From positions 1-10,015 of the forward strand of contig SKYX01000278.1 of NCBI GenBank assembly GCA_007127655.1: DNA of 10,015 nucleotides, in the 5' to 3' direction. Of this stretch, positions 6,174 to 10,015 are shown piece after piece. The translations under genes were made by a program, and so were the position numbers. Within the stretch, counting starts at the first letter, position 1, and each line of letters starts with the position of its first letter. Below the pieces are notes generated by a model. It had not been told where the DNA came from, ran no database searches, and saw nothing but the letters and a program-made list of their open reading frames with translations. Source of the DNA: Desulfonatronum sp. Its GTDB lineage: Bacteria; Desulfobacterota; Desulfovibrionia; Desulfovibrionales; Desulfonatronaceae.

Positions 6174-7529
6174 CTATGAGGTTTCCCGGGGCGGGCGACA
6201 GTTCGTTTCCCTGGTGAACCAGGCCAGGGCGAGGGTGAGGCAGAGCCAGGCGAGCATGGGCAGGAAGGCTGTTTGGTAGGCCTGGGCGTCGTAGATCCGG
6301 ACACCGTTAAGCAGATCGCCCCGCCATTGACGGTCCAGGAGCCAGCCGACCAGCGGTTGGAGGATCATCGGGCCGGACATGGTGCCCATGTTGCAGACCC
6401 CGGAGACCGTCCCGGCGAGTCGGGACGGTACGGATTCCTTGGCAAAGGCAAAGCCGACGATGACCACGCCGCAGGCCGCGGCCCCGATCATGGCGGCGGC
6501 GATGAACAGGGGCAAAGGCAGTTCCGGGATGAGCAGGGCCGCGGACCAGCCCGTCAAGGCGATGAGGGAGGCGGTGACGTAGAGCCGTTTGCGGGCGCAG
6601 AGTCTGTCCGAGAGGAAGCCCAGCAGTGGCCCGGACAGGGCCCAGGAGATCATGATCGCTGAACTCAGGGCCGCTGCTGCCAGCGTGGAAAGGGCGTAGC
6701 GAGCTTCCAGGAAGGGGACCCCCCACAGTCCGCCGAAGGTCAAGACCGTGCCGACCATGCCGCCCTGGGCCACGGTCAGCAGCAAGGTGTTCCGGTATTG
6801 GAAGATGCTTCCAAGCCCGTGGAGCATCCCGCTGGAATGGCCCTTTCTCGCGGCCAGGGCGGGAGCATAGGAAGTATATCCCCGCTGCGTCGGGTCGTCG
6901 CGGACAATCAGCCAGATGGCCGCGCCCAGGACCAGGCAGATGAGTCCCAGAATCCACATCACCCCGCGCCAACCCATCATGTCGACCAGCAGGCGCAGCG
7001 GCGCTCCGGCCGTGACCGCGCCCATCACCCCCACCAGCAGTCCGATCCCGGTGACAAAGGCGAACATCCGCGGCGGGAACCAGTGGGTGGCCAGTTTCAT
7101 CAGGGTCACCCAGGCCACGGCCACGGAACCGCCGATGAGCAGCCTGCCGATGTTGGCCAGGAGCACGGTGTCGGTCAGGGCGAAAAAGATGGTGCCCAGG
7201 GCCGCCAGCAAGGCTCCGGCCGTGAGCAGCCGCCTTGGTCCCCAGTGGTCCGCCAGTATGCCCGTGGGGACCTGCATGGCCACGTAGCTGTAGAAATAAA
7301 AGGCCGAGAAATTGCCCAGGGCCGCGGCCCCGATCTGGAAGTCGCTCATCAGCAGGTCGGTCATCACCGCCGGGGCCACCCGCTGGTAAAAACTCATGAA
7401 ATAGAGCGCGGCCCCCAGTCCCCAGATCAGCCAGGAAAGGCCAAGGGGAGGAGGGGCGAGGTTCGCTGGGACGTGGTCGGCGGTAGGCTTTATCGGGGGC
7501 TTCATCTGGAGCTTCATCTGGAGTTTCAT
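6174..7529 (-). CDS. Major facilitator superfamily transporter
   Basis: A 451-residue inner-membrane transporter with about 12 hydrophobic segments in two halves. Motif A is clear in the loop after TM2 (GILADHWGPRR, 90-100) and again, weaker, in the second half (GFLSDRLCARKR, 304-315). TM4 carries Arg129 in GRLLIGG. The segment SFYQRVAPAVMTDLL with LGNFSAFYFYSYVAMQVPTG resembles the branch holding Pht amino-acid transporters of intracellular bacteria and sugar-phosphate permeases, but the substrate cannot be assigned. The ATG at 7529 forms an ATGA overlap with the stop of the EamA gene, pointing to coupled translation. Two further in-frame ATGs at 7517 and 7505 lie in a 12-base repeat and are possible alternative starts; all give the same transporter core. 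It is the last gene of the pair and converges on the permease gene. Confidence 0.92.
   Translation of the reverse strand: MKLQMKLQMKPPIKPTADHVPANLAPPPLGLSWLIWGLGAALYFMSFYQRVAPAVMTDLLMSDFQIGAAALGNFSAFYFYSYVAMQVPTGILADHWGPRRLLTAGALLAALGTIFFALTDTVLLANIGRLLIGGSVAVAWVTLMKLATHWFPPRMFAFVTGIGLLVGVMGAVTAGAPLRLLVDMMGWRGVMWILGLICLVLGAAIWLIVRDDPTQRGYTSYAPALAARKGHSSGMLHGLGSIFQYRNTLLLTVAQGGMVGTVLTFGGLWGVPFLEARYALSTLAAAALSSAIMISWALSGPLLGFLSDRLCARKRLYVTASLIALTGWSAALLIPELPLPLFIAAAMIGAAACGVVIVGFAFAKESVPSRLAGTVSGVCNMGTMSGPMILQPLVGWLLDRQWRGDLLNGVRIYDAQAYQTAFLPMLAWLCLTLALAWFTRETNCRPPRETS
7494..7529 (-). repeat. In-frame 12-base tandem repeat at the MFS gene start
   Basis: Three 12-base units begin ATGAAACTCCAG, ATGAAGCTCCAG and ATGAAGCCCCCG, encoding MKLQ, MKLQ and MKPP. 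Each starts with ATG in frame, so copy number changes would alter only the length of the cytosolic N-terminus and the number of start codons. Confidence 0.9.
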
Positions 7530-8413
7530 CTGGGTGCCGCCCCTTTTCGATTGGTGAGGTACACGCCCAGGCCGACCATGGCCGCTCCCAGAATCAGGGT
7601 CAGGCTGATGCTTTCACCCAGAATCAGAAATCCGGAGACAATGGCCCAGACGGGCACGAAGTTGATGAACACCGCGGCCCTGGATGGGCCGATGGTTTTG
7701 ACGCCCTGGTAGAACCAGGTGAAGCCCAGCACCGTGCCAAAGACGCCGAGATAGATCAGGGCCGCCCAGCGCGTCCAGGTCAGCGCCAGGACATGGCCCG
7801 GCAAGCCCTCGGCCAGGCTGAAGGGCAGCAGGGCCGCGACGCCCACCAGGCAGGACCAGGTTACCGCCGCATGGGGCGAAAGATCCTTCATCATCACTTT
7901 GCCTACCAAGAGATAAATTACCCAACTGGCCACGCAGCCGAAAATGGCCACATCGCCCCAGGACAAAGCTTGATGAAAGAGATCCTGGGGTCGGCCACCG
8001 GTAATGGCCAGGACCGCCCCGCAGACCGAAAGGCCGATGCCGGTCAGTCTGCCCATACCCAGCGGTTCCCTGAACAGCGGAGCTGCCAGCAAGGCCACGA
8101 AGATGGGGTTGGTGGCCACGATGACCGCTGCGCGTCCGGCTTCTACGGTGCGCAGGCCGGTGAAGAACAATACATTGTAGGCGAATATGCCGCTCATGCC
8201 CAGGATGAACACCGGAAGCAACTGACCCAGACGAAGTCGCGGCAGACCGCCTTCGTACATCCGCACCAAAATAACCAGGCTGGCCGAGGCGATGGCAAAG
8301 CGGAGAAACGCCGCGGAGAACGGCGGCAGGTCCGCGGCCACCACTCGTCCGGCCACGAAGGTGCCGCCCCAAAACATGGAGGTGCAGAGCAGCTTGAGGT
8401 AGGTTTGGAGCAC
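7526..8413 (-). CDS. EamA-family (drug/metabolite transporter superfamily) permease
   Basis: A 295-residue inner-membrane protein with ten hydrophobic segments arranged as two EamA repeats. The first repeat shows MFWGGTFVAGR (13-23), the LRFA segment (37-40), and NPIFVALLA followed by FREP with Glu116. The second shows the matching ASWVIYLLVGK, FINFVPVWAIVSGFLILGE (Glu267) and LGAAMVGLGVYL. Members export amino acids or metabolites, or import others; the substrate is not readable here. The start is GTG at 8413. No upstream ATG exists in frame, only weak AAAGA precedes it, and beginning later would cut the first membrane segment. It follows dapA but is separated from it by a strong terminator. 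Its stop overlaps the MFS start (ATGA), so the two transporters form one unit. Confidence 0.91.
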   Translation of the reverse strand: MLQTYLKLLCTSMFWGGTFVAGRVVAADLPPFSAAFLRFAIASASLVILVRMYEGGLPRLRLGQLLPVFILGMSGIFAYNVLFFTGLRTVEAGRAAVIVATNPIFVALLAAPLFREPLGMGRLTGIGLSVCGAVLAITGGRPQDLFHQALSWGDVAIFGCVASWVIYLLVGKVMMKDLSPHAAVTWSCLVGVAALLPFSLAEGLPGHVLALTWTRWAALIYLGVFGTVLGFTWFYQGVKTIGPSRAAVFINFVPVWAIVSGFLILGESISLTLILGAAMVGLGVYLTNRKGAAPR

Positions 8414-8466
8414 GAGGGATCTTTGCCCGGGCTGTTGGAATGGTTGTCGTTCACGGAAGGCGGAAT

Positions 8467-8497
8467 AAAAAAGGGACGAGGGAGAGCCCTCGTCCCT
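8467..8497 (-). terminator. Rho-independent terminator of dapF-dapA
   Basis: An 11-bp perfect stem, read on the minus strand as AGGGACGAGGG and CCCTCGTCCCT around a CTCT loop, is followed by a run of T (A residues 8467-8472 on the plus strand). It lies 27 bases after the dapA stop. The EamA start codon is only about 54 bases beyond it, and no clear promoter was seen in that gap. Confidence 0.95.
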
Positions 8498-8524
8498 GGT
8501 CGCCGAACCCTGCGCGGCGGGAGA

Positions 8525-9415
8525 TTATTTCTTCAGGGTGATCAGGCCGGCCTGTCCGAGGATGTCCTTGAGCCGGGCCTCGTTGTTGAGCTGCATTCGA
8601 ACCATGGGCAGACGGAACTCCGGCTTGACCTTGCCCATCAGGGACAAGGCGGTTTTTACGGGCACCGGGTTGGTCTCCAGGAACATGGCCCGGCACAGCG
8701 GGGCCAGTTCGTAATGCAGGTCCTGAGCCTTGGCGGTGTTGCCTTTCTGGTATTCGCGGCAGAGGTCGCTCATCTTGTTTGGTGCGATGTTGGAAACCAC
8801 GGAAATGACCCCCTTGCCGCCCAGGGCCAAGAGGGGCAGGACCGTAAAGTCGTCCCCGGAAAGAACGATGAAGTCCGATCCGCAGTATTCGAGCACTTCG
8901 GAAACCTGGGCCATATTTCCGGTGGCCTCCTTGACGCCCTTGACCTCCGGGACTTCCCGGAACAGCCGGGAAAGGGTTTCCGGGAGCATGTTTACGCAGG
9001 TCCGGCCCGGAACGTTGTACAGGATCATGGGAATGGAAACTTCCTTGGCCACGGTCTTAAAGTGGGCTATCAGGCCTTCCTGGGTCGGCTTGTTGTAGTA
9101 GGGCGTGATCAGCAAAACTCCGTCGGCCTTGGCCTGTTTGGCCACCTTGGTCAGTTCGACGGCCTCCTTGGTGCTGTTGGAGCCCGAACCGGCCAGTACG
9201 GGGATCCGGCCTTTGACCTGATCGACGCAGATTTTGACGACTTGGGCGTGTTCGGCGTGGGATAAGGTCGCGGATTCGCCAGTGGTGCCGCAGGGAACCA
9301 ACCCGTCCATTCCTTGTTCGATCTGCCATTCAATCAGATTTCTGTAAGCGTCTTCATCGATCACGCCGTTGTTGAACGGCGTGACTAACGCGGTGAATGC
9401 TCCGTGAAACGACAT
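8525..9415 (-). CDS. dapA: 4-hydroxy-tetrahydrodipicolinate synthase
   Basis: It condenses pyruvate with aspartate semialdehyde, the first committed step to meso-diaminopimelate and lysine, in the cytoplasm. The protein has 296 residues, the usual length, folded as a TIM barrel. Catalytic marks are complete: GTTGES (43-48), TPYYNKPT (104-111, with Tyr107), YNVPGRT (133-139, with Tyr133 and Arg138) and KEATG with Schiff-base Lys162. The residues that form the lysine feedback site in the E. coli enzyme are kept: Ser48, Ala49, Leu51, His53, His56, Gly78, Asn80, Glu84 and Tyr106. Ser replaces the usual Asp81. Lysine inhibition is therefore likely (inference). The ATG at 9415 has AAGGAGG 5 bases upstream. 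It lies 61 bases after dapF, probably in one operon, and ends in a strong terminator. Confidence 0.98.
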   Translation of the reverse strand: MSFHGAFTALVTPFNNGVIDEDAYRNLIEWQIEQGMDGLVPCGTTGESATLSHAEHAQVVKICVDQVKGRIPVLAGSGSNSTKEAVELTKVAKQAKADGVLLITPYYNKPTQEGLIAHFKTVAKEVSIPMILYNVPGRTCVNMLPETLSRLFREVPEVKGVKEATGNMAQVSEVLEYCGSDFIVLSGDDFTVLPLLALGGKGVISVVSNIAPNKMSDLCREYQKGNTAKAQDLHYELAPLCRAMFLETNPVPVKTALSLMGKVKPEFRLPMVRMQLNNEARLKDILGQAGLITLKK

Positions 9416-9476
9416 ATTTCCTCCTTGTGCTGTACGTGCGTGCCGGTGCCGCGTGAATGAATCACCGTGTCGGAGA

Positions 9477-10015
9477 TTACGGCTCGGTCCGATTCAAACC
9501 CAGGGATCGGAGGTTGAGGTTGGCCGTAAAGACCAGGACGGCCTTTCCGGTCAGGAAAACGGCGTCTTGGTGAATGGTGATGCCGAGCAGTTCGCCTCCG
9601 GATGTGCGGATATTCACCTCCGGTCCGGTCCGCTTCAGGGCATGGGCTATCAGGGCCGAGGCAGCCGCCCCGGTGCCGCAGGCGTAGGTTTCGCTCTCTA
9701 CGCCGCGTTCATAGGTGCGCAGCAACAGATTTTCGCGGTCCTGAACCTGGACAAAATTGACGTTGGTTCCGCTGGGAGCGAACCGGGGATGGTCGCGGAA
9801 CCGGCGACCGAGATCCTGGATGTCCAGGGCGGTCACGTCCGGGGTGAACACGACCAGATGCGGAACCCCGGTGTTCACGAAGTGGGCTTCCCAGGAGGGA
9901 GTTGATTCGATTTGTTCGGAAGCCTCCGGAAAAGGCGGTTCCAGAGTCAGGTCGAGCCCGAGGCGCAAATCGTGGTGCAAAGTCAACTGGACCTTGACCA
10001 GGTCCTGATCAGGCA
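9477..10015 (-). CDS. dapF: Diaminopimelate epimerase, N-terminus beyond window edge
   Basis: It converts LL- to meso-diaminopimelate, used for peptidoglycan and lysine, without a cofactor and with a pair of cysteines. About 178 codons of the usual 270-280 are visible. They include FVNTGVPHLVVF, GTNVNFVQ and the hallmark YERGVESETYACGTGAA, whose Cys (codon 9678-9680) is the second catalytic thiol. The first catalytic Cys and the start codon lie to the right of the window; the frame stays open to base 10015, so a TTG at 9984-9986 is not the start. The C-terminal tail runs slightly past the usual end. Its place just before dapA fits a lysine/DAP operon. Confidence 0.96.
   Translation of the reverse strand, partial: PDQDLVKVQLTLHHDLRLGLDLTLEPPFPEASEQIESTPSWEAHFVNTGVPHLVVFTPDVTALDIQDLGRRFRDHPRFAPSGTNVNFVQVQDRENLLLRTYERGVESETYACGTGAAASALIAHALKRTGPEVNIRTSGGELLGITIHQDAVFLTGKAVLVFTANLNLRSLGLNRTEP

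Noticed and set aside
5507..6304. 265-codon open frame on the minus strand
   Set aside because: It crosses the octamer repeat and is antisense to the permease end; it has repeat-derived low complexity and no motif.
7793..9265. 490-codon open frame on the plus strand
   Set aside because: It is antisense to the EamA gene and dapA, both with complete family motifs, and its translation is low-complexity Gly/Gln/His-rich sequence typical of a GC-rich shadow frame.

Overview
This 10 kb window looks like an ordinary chromosomal stretch from a GC-rich, Gram-negative member of the Desulfobacterota, most likely a Desulfovibrionales-type sulfate reducer. That placement is inferred from the DapA and DapF protein style, the amphi-Trp domain protein, the lipoprotein signals and the repeat-rich intergenic DNA; no rRNA or other marker is present. 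No tRNA, rRNA, CRISPR array, transposase or phage gene was found. Nine protein genes are supported, two of them cut by the window edges.

Left part (1-2197): a cyclophilin-type peptidyl-prolyl isomerase (minus strand, cut at the left edge) diverges from a universal stress protein gene that has a plausible sigma-70-type promoter and a strong intrinsic terminator. Next comes a minus-strand pair, an amphi-Trp domain protein followed by a SagB-type nitroreductase with a lipoprotein signal. The two are joined by an ATGA stop/start overlap.

Middle (2198-6173): a gene-free stretch of about 370 bases holds an octamer tandem repeat, an inverted pair of REP-like palindromes and a heptamer tandem repeat. 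It is followed by a lipoprotein of the NamZ (DUF1343) exo-N-acetylmuramidase family on the minus strand. Diverging from it is an NCS2-type purine/pyrimidine permease with a cytosolic C-terminal extension of about 130 residues that looks like a degenerate GHKL/RsbW-type domain. Another octamer repeat lies just after it.

Right part (6174-10015), all minus strand and read right to left: dapF (cut at the right edge), dapA, a strong terminator, an EamA-family transporter and an MFS transporter. The two transporters overlap by ATGA. DapA and DapF supply meso-diaminopimelate and lysine, and NamZ acts on muropeptides, so cell-wall precursor supply and recycling is a loose theme. The transporter substrates cannot be read from the sequence.

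The most interesting items are the permease fusion, the possible surface-lipoprotein flavoenzyme coupled to an amphi-Trp protein, and the density of short tandem and palindromic repeats between genes.
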